64,000 bases of DNA from an uncultured Anaerolineae bacterium (GTDB lineage Bacteria > Chloroflexota > Anaerolineae > Anaerolineales > Villigracilaceae), in contig CAIJPN010000013.1 of the NCBI GenBank assembly GCA_903822545.1, positions 1 through 64,000 of the forward strand. Reading direction: 5' to 3'. The first letter of the stretch is position 1. Every line of letters starts with the position of its first letter. A program made the translations under genes and the position numbers. Positions 41,844-50,417 of the stretch are shown piece by piece. Below the pieces are notes generated by a model, which saw nothing but the letters and a program-made list of their open reading frames with translations, did not search any database and had not been told where the DNA came from.

Positions 41844-42631
41844 CAGCTCGCAAAAGCCGCCAAATTGACATCCGCGCCTTCAACCGCGCCGCCTGGAACC
41901 GCCAGGTGGAAGATGGCAATCGCTGGAGCCTGCCGGTTGACCCGGAAACCATCGCCCAGGCGCGCCAGGGCCAGTTCTCAATCCTGCTCACCGAACAAAA
42001 ACCCGTTCCCGCAGAGTGGTTCCCCCCGCTCAAAGGCGCAGATGTGCTGTGCCTGGCCAGCGGCGGCGGACAACAAGCGCCCATCCTGGCAGCCGCCGGT
42101 GCCAATGTAACTGTGTTAGATAACTCCCCGCTACAATTGGGGCGCGATAAGGAAGTGGCTGAACGCGAAGGCCTTTCCATGCAAATCATAGAAGGGGATG
42201 CCGCCAACCTGGGCATCTTCCCAGAAAACTCCTTCGACCTGGTCTTTAATCCCGTTTCGACAGTTTTCATGCCCGATGTGCGCCCCGTCTGGCGAGAAGC
42301 CTTTCGCGTACTGAAACCGGGCGGCGTGCTTTTAGCAGGTGTGATGAACCCGGTCTTCTATCTCTTTGAGTGGGGAGAACATGAATCCATCCTGGTCGTG
42401 CGCCACAAAATCCCTTACTCAGATGTTGAAAGCCTGCACCACGCCACGCTGAAGCGCTACGAACGCCAGGGCTTGCCGCTGGAATTCGGACACAGCCTGG
42501 CCGACCTGCTTGGCGGGCAGGTGGAGGTTGGATTCCACATCACCGGCTTCTATGAAGATTATATGGAAGATGAAGAATTGAGCGAATACCACCCGGTTTA
42601 CATCGCTACCCGGGCTATGAAGCCGGGGTAG
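41840..42631 (+). CDS. class I SAM-dependent methyltransferase
   Basis: Protein of 263 residues with a Rossmann-type methyltransferase fold: motif I VLCLASGGGQQAPILA, an acidic motif II end (VTVLDNS), EGDAANLGIF, FDLVFNPVS and FRVLKPGGVLL. The methyl acceptor is not evident; the UbiE/Coq5-like Methyltransf_11 group methylates small molecules. It is coupled to the DinB-like gene and ends before a strong two-way terminator. Confidence 0.9.
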   Translation: MTARKSRQIDIRAFNRAAWNRQVEDGNRWSLPVDPETIAQARQGQFSILLTEQKPVPAEWFPPLKGADVLCLASGGGQQAPILAAAGANVTVLDNSPLQLGRDKEVAEREGLSMQIIEGDAANLGIFPENSFDLVFNPVSTVFMPDVRPVWREAFRVLKPGGVLLAGVMNPVFYLFEWGEHESILVVRHKIPYSDVESLHHATLKRYERQGLPLEFGHSLADLLGGQVEVGFHITGFYEDYMEDEELSEYHPVYIATRAMKPG

Positions 42632-42649
42632 TAGAAGCTCTTGACGAAT

Positions 42650-42681
42650 AAAAGCGGGAGTGAATATCACTCCCGCTTTTT
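42650..42681. terminator. bidirectional terminator
   Basis: A perfect 14-bp stem (aaaagcgggagtga with tcactcccgctttt, loop ata) has T-runs on both strands. It serves the methyltransferase gene on the plus strand and the DUF4153-type gene on the minus strand. Confidence 0.9.
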
Positions 42682-42712
42682 GTTAAAACAGCCTGGGCAA
42701 ATTGTCCAACTA

Positions 42713-44299
42713 CTAATCGTAAGTGTAGCTGTAGCAATTGTACTTATCCCCGGCAGGGGTGGTAACCGTATCAGAGTAATCGACTGTTTCCAGTTTGTAG
42801 GCTTTTAATGAGCCAGCAACCTGCCCAAGCGCTTGCTGAGACCAGTATTCGGAAAAGTGAAAAGCCTGGAAGGATGTATCTGAACGGGTGGATGAATATC
42901 TTCCAGATTGGATGCAGGCCAGGGCTGCGCCGATGCGCTCGCGGGTGAACTCGTTCACTTTGTCAGATTGGTAAAGGCTCACCATGGTGGGAACCGCATC
43001 CGGGGCAAGTGATGCCAGGTAGCCAACATCCAGGTCCTGCCCGGCCTGGGCGCGCTGGATATTCTGGGTGGCGATAAATCCATCTACATTCATGAGCAGC
43101 AACGATGCGCCAAAGCCGAGTGCAGCCAGGATGGCGATGAAGGCGAAAGCTCGTTGGCGCTGAAGCAGGTCTAGCAAAACCGAGGCTGCCAGCAAAAGCC
43201 CCAACCAGATGATAAAGACATGGGTATAAGCGCGCAAACGGGTGAAGCCGTAGGCGGTTTCGTACAGCACCAGGCGCTGGTAGGCCGAAAGGAGCATGAC
43301 CCCTACCAGCAGCAGCAGGGCTACTCCCAGCCCAGAGAAAATTTGCCCCTGGCGAGGATTTGCACGGCGGACGGTGGTGCTAAGGCCGAGGAAGAGCGCC
43401 AGGCTGAAGAAGGCTACTGTCACCAGTTCGCCAAAGCCTCGCCGGGCGTATTCTGAGTAGGTGAAGCCTTCTATATTGATGTTGGCCTGCCCGCCAAAAA
43501 AGTACTGGAACTGGATGAAAACGAACATGGCGAACAGCCCCACCACGCTGCCCAGCACCACGGCGGCCTCAGTGAACCCGAAAAACGGGCTGATGATGGG
43601 TTTTTCGATGCCGAGGAGTTTTTCGTCACCCGACTGGGTGGCGGCGTGGAGATAGACACCCGCCAGGGCATAAGCGGCGATGACGATATAGATGACTCGA
43701 AAGATGTATTCCGGCAGGTTTTCCAGGCGCAGCAGGTCGGTGAGGCTGGCAAGCCGGGCGGCGAAAACTGCATCCGCAGAGGAAAGCAGGGCCGCAAAAA
43801 AAGCCAGCACAGGGATGGCGAGTAAAATGCCGCGCACAACCGGCCAGAACTGGGAGTCTTTTTTGTTTTCTTCGGGGTTTTCGGGCGCGGTGCGGCGAGT
43901 TTCGCCCCAGAATAACAGCCCGCGCACCATCAGGCTGCCAAGCAGGCCGAAGAAACGCGCGATGTAGTCTGCCAGGCTGTAGGCAACCCAATTCCCGCCG
44001 CGATAGGTGACGGTGAAGAGTATCATCAGCAGCAGGGTAAAGCTGTGGGCCAGGAAGACGCTCATCGGTTCGGCCCGAACGGCGGTCATGCTGGTGAAGA
44101 ACAGGATCAGCGGGATGAGATAGAGTGTTTTGCGGGCCGGATGAATGCCTTCCATGCGCAGGAGGAGGTACCCGGCGGTCAGGGTGGTTATGGTGTAGAT
44201 GGCGAATGAAATGCCTGGGGTGTGGTTCCAAAAGAGGAAATCCAGCACCCAGCCCAGGAATAGAACAGTCAACCAAAGTCGATTTGGGGAATTTTTCAT
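42713..44299 (-). CDS. DUF4153/DUF4173 multi-spanning membrane protein
   Basis: Protein of 528 residues with about twelve hydrophobic helices and a soluble C-terminal part (about 440-528, ending in CYSYTYD). The central region (FFAALLSSADAVFA, FVFIQFQYFFGG, YARRGFGELVTVAF) matches the DUF4153/DUF4173 family of unknown function. The ribosome site is AAGGAGA. It is monocistronic and divergent from the small-ORF unit at 44.4 kb. I know of no established role for the family. Confidence 0.8.
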   Translation of the reverse strand: MKNSPNRLWLTVLFLGWVLDFLFWNHTPGISFAIYTITTLTAGYLLLRMEGIHPARKTLYLIPLILFFTSMTAVRAEPMSVFLAHSFTLLLMILFTVTYRGGNWVAYSLADYIARFFGLLGSLMVRGLLFWGETRRTAPENPEENKKDSQFWPVVRGILLAIPVLAFFAALLSSADAVFAARLASLTDLLRLENLPEYIFRVIYIVIAAYALAGVYLHAATQSGDEKLLGIEKPIISPFFGFTEAAVVLGSVVGLFAMFVFIQFQYFFGGQANINIEGFTYSEYARRGFGELVTVAFFSLALFLGLSTTVRRANPRQGQIFSGLGVALLLLVGVMLLSAYQRLVLYETAYGFTRLRAYTHVFIIWLGLLLAASVLLDLLQRQRAFAFIAILAALGFGASLLLMNVDGFIATQNIQRAQAGQDLDVGYLASLAPDAVPTMVSLYQSDKVNEFTRERIGAALACIQSGRYSSTRSDTSFQAFHFSEYWSQQALGQVAGSLKAYKLETVDYSDTVTTPAGDKYNCYSYTYD

Positions 44300-44412
44300 C
44301 GTTTGTATCTCCTTTTCGCATCAGGATAGCGCTTGCAGGCTGGCAAAATCTCTCTGATAGGTTCCGAAAGTGCCGGATAGATTAGAAGATCTTAAAAAAT
44401 TAATTCCGCCTG

Positions 44413-44441
44413 TTGACATCCTATTTAGATTATGTCATACT
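44413..44441 (+). promoter_or_regulatory. strong promoter of the small-ORF unit
   Basis: A consensus TTGACA (44413-44418) is followed after 17 bases by CATACT (44436-44441). Transcription should start near 44448, just before a short hairpin. It points away from the DUF4153-type gene and toward the 3' end of pfkA. Confidence 0.7.
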
Positions 44442-44453
44442 ACCAGCATCAAC

Positions 44454-44469
44454 GCGGAGTTCGCTCCGC
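44454..44469 (+). promoter_or_regulatory. UUCG tetraloop hairpin at the 5' end of the transcript
   Basis: gcggag-ttcg-ctccgc is a perfect six-pair stem with a UUCG loop, a very stable RNA hairpin, at the predicted 5' end. Such 5' stems protect RNA from decay. Confidence 0.6.
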
Positions 44470-44504
44470 CACATCAATCGCCATCCCATCGAAAGGAGGA
44501 GGTG

Positions 44505-44573
44505 ATGTCTAGCATGGACAGTAATAGTAGTACCCAACGCAGCGCTGTGGCATCACTCCTCGGTCTCCGATAG
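44505..44573 (+). CDS. 22-codon small ORF with a very strong ribosome site
   Basis: The frame starts MSSMDSNSS and ends SLLGLR before TAG. It follows AAAGGAGG by five bases. The overlapping AGGAGGTGAT complements the 16S tail fully and could also serve the second ATG nine bases on. The peptide is Ser-rich and polar with no signal or membrane segment. Its 3' codons (catcactcctc, 44551-44561) can pair with the ribosome site and start codon (44496-44507) through eleven pairs with one bulge. No plus-strand gene follows, so it is not an ordinary leader peptide. It may be a real peptide or a translated regulatory RNA. Confidence 0.5.
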   Translation: MSSMDSNSSTQRSAVASLLGLR

Positions 44574-44620
44574 AACGAAGCCACAGCGCGCCACGAACGC
44601 CATCCGCAAGGGTGGCGTTC
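44542..44620 (+). promoter_or_regulatory. two stem-loops ending the small-ORF transcript
   Basis: gcgctgtggc (44542-44551) pairs perfectly with gccacagcgc (44580-44589), overlapping the end of the small ORF. A second stem, gaacgcca/tggcgttc, spans 44595-44620. The first stem and the ribosome-site pairing cannot form as nested structures, so they are either exclusive or form a pseudoknot. No T-run follows the second stem. Confidence 0.55.
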
Positions 44621-44625
44621 AGTGT

Positions 44626-45711
44626 TTAACAATCTCCAAAAGAAATGCCCAGCGAGCGTGCCGTCTGGACACCATCACCGTGGACATCCACCCGTTTGGG
44701 CACAGCCAGGGCTTCTTCGAACGGGATGTGGACGACTTTGGAATATTGCAGTGCCACCATATGCCCAAATGCGCCTTCGGCAGCCACACGCACAGCGGCA
44801 GAGCCATAGCGGGTTGCCAGCCAGCGGTCGAAGGCGGTGGGAGATCCGCCGCGCTGGAGGTGTCCCAGTACTGTGACGCGCGTTTCAGAGCCGGTGGCTT
44901 TTTCCACATAGTCACCCACTTTTTGGGCGATGCCGCCCAGGCGGGGAACATAGACCTCGTTGCCCTGCCGCCAGAAAACCTGGTCGCCATCCAGCGGTTT
45001 TGCGCCTTCTGAAACGGCCAGGATGCTGAAATGGCTGCCGCGCGCCTGTCGCTGGCGGATTTTTTCAGCAACACACTCGTATTTGAAGGGGATTTCGGGG
45101 ATGAGAATCACATCTGCGCCACCAGCCACGCCAGAGTGCAGGCAGATGAAACCAGCGTCGCGGCCCATCAGTTCCAACACCATAACACGGTGGTGTGACT
45201 CGGCTGTCGTGTGGAGCTTGTCGAGGGCTTCGGTGGCAGTGGTCAGGGCGGTGTCGAATCCGAAGGTCACATCTGTGCCGCCGATGTCATTATCAATCGT
45301 TTTCGGCACACCCACGACAGGCACACCTTTCTGGTGCAACTCCATGCCAATGCGCAGCGTGCCATCACCGCCAATAACGATCAGCGCATCCAGCTTTTGA
45401 GCGTCGATGGCGCGCATAATTTCGTGAGAGACATCCACCACCGTCTCTTTGCCATCCACCATGATTTTTTGGGCAAATGGATTGCCACGGTTGGCCGTTC
45501 CCAAGATGGTCCCGCCGCGCGGCAAGATGCCTCGCACAACATTATGGGTCAGGGGAACGATGCCTTTGGGTTTCAAGAATCCATCATAGCCATCGCGGCA
45601 GCCCATCACTTCACAACCATAATCATTGATCGCTGTTTTAACCACCGCGCGGATGACCGCATTCAGCCCCGGAGCATCGCCGCCGCCGGTTAATACGCCG
45701 ATTCGCTTCAT
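44626..45711 (-). CDS. pfkA: 6-phosphofructokinase
   Basis: Phosphofructokinase of 361 residues, the length of group III enzymes. It has GGGDAPGLNAVIR for nucleotide binding, GGDGTL (Gly117, the ATP-type residue; PPi enzymes have Asp) and PKTIDNDIGGTD with the catalytic Asp140. Lys137 replaces the Gly usual in ATP-dependent enzymes and is typical of PPi-dependent ones. ATP use is therefore likely but this is a mixed signature. It makes fructose 1,6-bisphosphate in glycolysis. It follows the DUF3048 gene on the same strand. Confidence 0.92.
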   Translation of the reverse strand: MKRIGVLTGGGDAPGLNAVIRAVVKTAINDYGCEVMGCRDGYDGFLKPKGIVPLTHNVVRGILPRGGTILGTANRGNPFAQKIMVDGKETVVDVSHEIMRAIDAQKLDALIVIGGDGTLRIGMELHQKGVPVVGVPKTIDNDIGGTDVTFGFDTALTTATEALDKLHTTAESHHRVMVLELMGRDAGFICLHSGVAGGADVILIPEIPFKYECVAEKIRQRQARGSHFSILAVSEGAKPLDGDQVFWRQGNEVYVPRLGGIAQKVGDYVEKATGSETRVTVLGHLQRGGSPTAFDRWLATRYGSAAVRVAAEGAFGHMVALQYSKVVHIPFEEALAVPKRVDVHGDGVQTARSLGISFGDC

Positions 45712-45722
45712 AATCGCCTCCT

Positions 45723-46925
45723 TTATGGTATCTGGAAGGTAAATCTCCAGTTTGCATCCATGTTAACCATTTTCGAAGAAGATCCAATCACTTCAAACCA
45801 GGTGTTGCCCGGCTTGAAAGGAAAATATTTCCCATCCTGGGTGGCAAAAACCAGCATTTTATCCAACCCGTTGCGATACCAGGTCAGCTCAAACATCTGC
45901 CCATCACGGAACAAGAAGGCCTTGCCAGGGCCAGACATGACGATATCCACAATTTCTGGTTTAACCGAGTAGTAAGAGTGGGTGATGTATAGCACAACTA
46001 CATTATCCGCACTGACCTGCTCATTGGTAACGCGATCCACCAGTGGCACATACACCTCGTTCGCGCCGTTCTGAAAATCATTATCCTTATCCACAGAGCG
46101 CAAGTATTTGCCGAGGGCGGCATCATATGTCCATTTATTGTAAATCGCAGGGGAAAAGCGGACAATTGCCTCGCTGGCGGGTTTCCCGTTATAAGGCAGT
46201 TCATACCGAAAGAGCATCCCATCCAGGTTCTGGCGCTGATTGCCCCCCGGAACTTTTTTCCCGTTGATAAAGGTGGTCAATTCAGCGGTATTGGTCAACA
46301 AAGCATTCTCGCCATTTGGCTCAAAACGGCACATCGGCGGGCAGGCTGCTTCAAGTACCAGCCGGTCAGAGTAATCCTGATTAAACAGCAACCGGCGCAC
46401 GCGATAATCTGCCGAGCCAAAAGCCATATTGGCCTTATACATATTGATCAGGTGATGATCCACCAGCCGCCCCGAGCGGATCGGCCCTACCTGGGCAGCA
46501 TCCTGCCCATAATAGACGGCAAAAAAGCGGGTAGTGCCTTCCTCGGTGTAATACTCCCAGACATTATCCGCTTTGGAAAGCCCCCACTGCGGACGGATAT
46601 TGCGCGGCAGGTTGGAAACTTTCACAGCCAGCGGGCGGCGCTCCAGCAAAGTGGTGTCGGCCACTTTCAGCCCGGTCAGCGGGTTAATATCAGCGGGGAA
46701 TTTTTCGGGGCCATACCCGGCTGCCGGATAGTCAATCGTTGGAGTAGGGGTGATGGTGGCAGTGGGGGTAACGGTTGGCGTTTCGGTGGCAGTGGAGGTA
46801 GGAGTCAGGGTGGCTGTTGCCGTTGCAGTGGGGGGCGCGGGGGTTGTGGCTCCAAGCGGAGAAACCTGCGCGGCGCAGCCGGTCAATAAAATCAAGGCCA
46901 GGATCAGGGTGAAAAAACGTAGCAT
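45723..46925 (-). CDS. DUF3048 (YerB-like) lipoprotein
   Basis: Lipoprotein of 400 residues with lipobox LLTGCAA (Cys16) and a Thr/Pro tether. The DUF3048 domain spans about 65-390 (INPLTGLKVAD, RPLAVKVSN, QVGPIRSGRLVDHHLI). The family, which includes YerB of Bacillus, is of uncertain function at the cell surface. The ATG of MLRFFTLILA follows AAGGAGA; the longer frame upstream has no signal and is rejected. It lies 11 bases before pfkA on the same strand, so the two may be co-transcribed, without a clear functional link. Confidence 0.85.
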   Translation of the reverse strand: MLRFFTLILALILLTGCAAQVSPLGATTPAPPTATATATLTPTSTATETPTVTPTATITPTPTIDYPAAGYGPEKFPADINPLTGLKVADTTLLERRPLAVKVSNLPRNIRPQWGLSKADNVWEYYTEEGTTRFFAVYYGQDAAQVGPIRSGRLVDHHLINMYKANMAFGSADYRVRRLLFNQDYSDRLVLEAACPPMCRFEPNGENALLTNTAELTTFINGKKVPGGNQRQNLDGMLFRYELPYNGKPASEAIVRFSPAIYNKWTYDAALGKYLRSVDKDNDFQNGANEVYVPLVDRVTNEQVSADNVVVLYITHSYYSVKPEIVDIVMSGPGKAFLFRDGQMFELTWYRNGLDKMLVFATQDGKYFPFKPGNTWFEVIGSSSKMVNMDANWRFTFQIP

Positions 46926-47212
46926 AGTGTCTCCTTTCTTTATCATACTCCAAATCTGAATAGACTGGTCAACGCGGCGCAAAATTATACTTTCCATGCG
47001 CGCCCTGCCCTGGACATCACTTGAGAGCAACTACCCGGCACACGGCTTTCCAAAGTCAGCTTTTTTGCCGCCAAGATAGCACAAAACGCCAATAAAAACA
47101 AAGAAACCTGGCAAATCTTGGCCCCACGGCTTCCTGGCGGCTTCTCTATTTAGGGCGTTAAGAAAGCCATCGGCCCGGTTGAAGGAAAAGTGCAATTCGC
47201 GGGCAGTTCTTG

Positions 47213-47218
47213 TATAAT
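47213..47218 (+). promoter_or_regulatory. TATAAT box six bases before a start codon
   Basis: A consensus -10 hexamer is followed by caagcc and then the ATG of the DUF2085 gene, the geometry of a leaderless transcript. No ribosome site exists. The -35 position (gtgcaa) is weak. The rest of the gap 46926-47224 shows no gene. Confidence 0.5.
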
Positions 47219-47224
47219 CAAGCC

Positions 47225-48055
47225 ATGCAAACCAACCTGCGCCAGCGTGTGACCGCCATCTTCATACCACTGGCCGCTATTGTGATGGTCGCCGCCTGGT
47301 TATACATCGCACCGCCGGGCATTTTGGGCAAGCTGGATGCGCTGGGTTACGCCGTCTGCCACCGCATTGACGAGCGCTCATTTCATATAGACGGACGACA
47401 ACTGCCAGTTTGTGCCCGCTGTTCGGGAATGTACATCGGCGCAGTGCTGGGGCTGCTTTTCCAGGCCATCATCGCTCCCCGGCGCGGTGGAATGCCACGC
47501 TGGAAGGTTATCATTCCATTGGGCATGCTGTTTGCCGCCTTCGGCATCGATGGCGCGAACTCGTACCTGTACCTGCTCAAAGGGCTTTCGGGCGGCTCGT
47601 TTTTCTCAGCCATCCCCAACCTGTACACCCCCAACAACCCCCTGCGGCTCTTCACCGGGCTGGGCGCCGGTCTGGGAATTGCCACAGCCTTATATCCATC
47701 TTTCAACCAGACTGTTTTCAAAAATTGGGATGGCGCCCCCGCCCTGGATTCTTACAAATCAATGGGCCTGATGCTGGCCCTGGCAGCCCTGACCGGGCTC
47801 TTAATGCTGCCCGAATGGCCGGTGGTGCTGTACCCCATGGCTTTTATCAGCGCCGGGGGTGTTTTGCTCATCCTCAGCATGGTTTACAGCCTGCTATGGC
47901 TGATGGTGATGCGCGAAGAAAACACCTTCGAGCGCCTGCGCGACTACGGCTTCCCCATGCTGGCCGGGCTAACGGTGGCACTGATCCAGATCACCGCCAT
48001 CGACTTGTTCCGCTTGTGGCTGACACACACATGGGGCGCATTCCCCCTGCGCTGA
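47225..48055 (+). CDS. DUF2085 membrane protein
   Basis: Protein of 276 residues with about seven hydrophobic helices. The N-terminal part carries the DUF2085 hallmark YAVCHRIDERSF then LPVCARCSGMYIG, a His/Cys cluster that could bind metal. The C-terminal half is further membrane helices. Function is unknown. I chose the ATG of MQTNLRQRV because the promoter -10 box lies six bases upstream, leaving no room for the earlier in-frame start. Confidence 0.85.
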   Translation: MQTNLRQRVTAIFIPLAAIVMVAAWLYIAPPGILGKLDALGYAVCHRIDERSFHIDGRQLPVCARCSGMYIGAVLGLLFQAIIAPRRGGMPRWKVIIPLGMLFAAFGIDGANSYLYLLKGLSGGSFFSAIPNLYTPNNPLRLFTGLGAGLGIATALYPSFNQTVFKNWDGAPALDSYKSMGLMLALAALTGLLMLPEWPVVLYPMAFISAGGVLLILSMVYSLLWLMVMREENTFERLRDYGFPMLAGLTVALIQITAIDLFRLWLTHTWGAFPLR

Positions 48056-48157
48056 TACGCAGACATGGACCCCAACGTCCCTCACGCTGGAGTGACCGGC
48101 AACAACTCAAAAGTCTCCCGGCTTTCGAACCCGCCAGAAACGATAAGGTGACTCTTT

Positions 48158-48718
48158 ATGGAACTTCTTCTCGGCATTTTCTCCGCTTTTGGGCTTTCGG
48201 CCAGCGCCGGGCTGAATGCCTACATCCCGCTCTTCGTCATCGCCTTCATCGCCCGTTACACCGACTGGTTCAAGCTCCAGGCGCCTTTCGATACACTCAC
48301 CAACCCCTGGATCATGCTGCTAATCGGCCTGCTGATCATCATCGAATTCCTGGCCGATAAAGTCCCGGCCTTCAATCACATCAACGACGCCATCCAGACC
48401 TTCGTCCGCCCGGTGGCCGGAGCCATCGTTTTTGCGGCATCCGCCAAAGTGCTGACCGATGTCAGCCCGGTGGTTTCACTGGCCTGCGGATTGCTGGTAG
48501 CGGGCAGCATCCACGCTGTCAAAGCCCTGGCGGTACGTCCAGTAGTCACAGCCACCACAGGCGGAGCGGGCAACATCCCCGTCAGCATCGCGGAAGATGT
48601 CGTTTCCACAATCACATCCATTCTGTCCATCATCCTGCCCTTCCTGGTTGGAATCTTCATTATCCTGGCGGGCATCCTGGTTTATCTGTGGATGCAGCGC
48701 CGGAAAACCAAAGCCTGA
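48158..48718 (+). CDS. DUF4126 membrane protein
   Basis: Protein of 186 residues with four or five helices. The family pattern is seen in AFGLSASAGLNAYIPLF, VEFLADKVP-like IEFLADKVPAFNH and SPVVSLACGLLVAGSIHAVKA. DUF4126 proteins are small membrane proteins of unknown role. The ribosome site is AAGGTGA. It is followed by a small membrane protein 24 bases on. Confidence 0.85.
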   Translation: MELLLGIFSAFGLSASAGLNAYIPLFVIAFIARYTDWFKLQAPFDTLTNPWIMLLIGLLIIIEFLADKVPAFNHINDAIQTFVRPVAGAIVFAASAKVLTDVSPVVSLACGLLVAGSIHAVKALAVRPVVTATTGGAGNIPVSIAEDVVSTITSILSIILPFLVGIFIILAGILVYLWMQRRKTKA

Positions 48719-48742
48719 CACATTCAAAAAAGGAGAGAAATC

Positions 48743-48934
48743 ATGGAACCCACCATCATTGAACAAGCCGCCCCCTACCCGCCCGCCGAACCTAAGAAAA
48801 ATCGCACTGGCATGATTATCGCCATTGTGGTTGGCCTGCTGTGTTGCTGCTGTCTCGTTCTGGGCGCCACCCTCTGGTTCACCGGAGATGCCATCGTAGA
48901 GATGATCAACAGCGCAGGCATTCTCAGCCAGTAA
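48743..48934 (+). CDS. small single-helix membrane protein
   Basis: Protein of 63 residues with a proline-rich N-terminal part (about 1-20), one helix (23-45) carrying four cysteines in a row (LLCCCCLVL), and a short outer tail. A good AAAAGGAGAG ribosome site makes it a credible gene. The cysteines at the membrane could be lipidated or palmitoylated-like sites, but this is a guess. No family is recognised. It is probably co-transcribed with the DUF4126 gene. Confidence 0.7.
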   Translation: MEPTIIEQAAPYPPAEPKKNRTGMIIAIVVGLLCCCCLVLGATLWFTGDAIVEMINSAGILSQ

Positions 48935-48952
48935 AGTTACAAAAGTAAGTTT

Positions 48953-49101
48953 GGCTCTCCCGTTCATAATGGGGAACAGGTAGGGGCGACCCGCCCTGTG
49001 CGAAAATTCGTGGCATTGTGCTTGAATTCCCTGCAAAAATGCGCCTGTTTATGCTTTGAAGGGTCGCCCCTACAGATTTTCACACCAAAAATGGTAGAGC
49101 C
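48953..49101 (-). mobile_element. 149-bp MITE-like element, copy 2 (inverse orientation)
   Basis: It has the same length and organisation as the copy at 33062-33210 but is inverted. The ends are ggctctccc and ggtagagcc, and the inner palindrome runs from gtaggggcgaccc (48980) to gggtcgcccctac (ends 49073). Flanking words gtaagttt and ctaagttt (48945-48952 and 49102-49109) agree in 7 of 8 bases, as expected for an aged target duplication. It fills most of the gap between the small membrane protein and the GH144-like gene. Confidence 0.75.
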
Positions 49102-49176
49102 CTAAGTTTTTGTGCCTCTCCAGCAAGCCTGATACCCGTAGGGCAAGATGAGCATCTTGCCCTACAAAAGTTTAAT

Positions 49177-50412
49177 TCACAGCCCGGCGCGCCGGGAAAA
49201 CCCCAACACCAACAGCGCCTTTTGGATAACCGGGCTGTTGGTGTACGTTTTCCACACCAGCCCGCTCAGGTAATTTTCGATCATGAGCATTGAACAGCCT
49301 TTGTCGATGCCATAGATGGCGCTGCTGTACCAGGGCGGATTCACCGACAGATTGTACGCATCGAAAAAGCCATATTTTCCCCAGCTTTGGGGATGTTCAT
49401 TATAAAGATACTGCATCATCGCCAGCGTCAGTTCGGGGATGAACGGCAGGCAGGATAACGCCCCATAAATGGATACTGTGCCGTTGGGCTGTGGTGGGTG
49501 CAGGCTGGGGGTTGCCCCAGAGACATCGTAACCCGCTGGACTGTCACCGCAGCTGCTGCCCCAACTGTTGCTGTGATAGGTCTTGAATTCCCCGGCGTGT
49601 TCAATACAAAAACTGCGATTTGCCAGCGCCGCCAGCCGGGTGTTATTGAACCAATCCACGCCATCCGGGTCAAGGTAACGAGCCGTATCCAGCCAGGCCT
49701 CGCTGAACTGGTAGGCAAATAAATTGCCCCCAGGGTTAACAATGATGGGCTGCCCATCAAAAAAGCCGGTGTCGCGCGAAAAACCCCGATAGAGTTTTCG
49801 CGCCAGCGCCGGGTCGAGCTGCCCGGCAGCCTGCAAATACATCATCTTTTGTTCGGCGGCCATGTCCCAACGAGAGATGAAACCAGGCTCGCCGGTAACA
49901 TAATCGCCATCCTGGTCAGGGTTATAGGCCATGCGGAAAAATGCCTGGCCGGCATCTTCAAAAACGATGTAATTCCAATCGATACGCCCAAGCAGTTTTT
50001 GCGCTATGAGGCTGATTTCTTCATCCTTGAAATAAGCCTCAGCGGTGATGACCCCGTTTAAGCACAGTGCCGTATCAATGGTAGAGTATTCGCACTTCCA
50101 AAGGCGTTTGCCGCTGTCCATATCCAAAAAATGAGCAAAAAAACCGCGGTGGTGACTGGCTGTGTGATAAAGCGTGTGCAAAGTCTGGCGGGTAATCTCA
50201 ATCGCCCGCTGGCGGCTAATGTAGCCACGCTCAGCGCCGATCACCCAGGCTGAAAGGGCAAAGCCCACTGAAGCAATCGAGGCAACTTTGACATCTTTGG
50301 TCGCATCCACCGTCAGTCCAAAACCCCGGCTGCCAGGCGTGAGATTGGTGTAATCGATGAAAAAGTCGAAAGAACCTTTGAGTTCGCGCTGCAAAAGATC
50401 AGGGTCTTCCAT
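49177..50412 (-). CDS. cytosolic GH144-like (PF10091 glycoamylase) protein
   Basis: Protein of 411 residues with an (alpha/alpha)6-barrel of the PF10091 'glycoamylase' family. Features are RGFGLTVD, KVASIASVGFALSAWVIGAERGYIS, FAHFLDMDSGKRLWKCEYSTIDTALC cut here as STIDTALCLNG, and AYNLSVNPPW. Characterised members are GH144 endo-beta-1,2-glucanases. It has no signal peptide, so it would act on imported oligosaccharides. It follows the LacI gene by five bases, and a second, secreted homologue lies on the other side of that gene. Substrate assignment is by family only. Confidence 0.8.
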   Translation of the reverse strand: MEDPDLLQRELKGSFDFFIDYTNLTPGSRGFGLTVDATKDVKVASIASVGFALSAWVIGAERGYISRQRAIEITRQTLHTLYHTASHHRGFFAHFLDMDSGKRLWKCEYSTIDTALCLNGVITAEAYFKDEEISLIAQKLLGRIDWNYIVFEDAGQAFFRMAYNPDQDGDYVTGEPGFISRWDMAAEQKMMYLQAAGQLDPALARKLYRGFSRDTGFFDGQPIIVNPGGNLFAYQFSEAWLDTARYLDPDGVDWFNNTRLAALANRSFCIEHAGEFKTYHSNSWGSSCGDSPAGYDVSGATPSLHPPQPNGTVSIYGALSCLPFIPELTLAMMQYLYNEHPQSWGKYGFFDAYNLSVNPPWYSSAIYGIDKGCSMLMIENYLSGLVWKTYTNSPVIQKALLVLGFSRRAGL

Positions 50413-50417
50413 GATGG

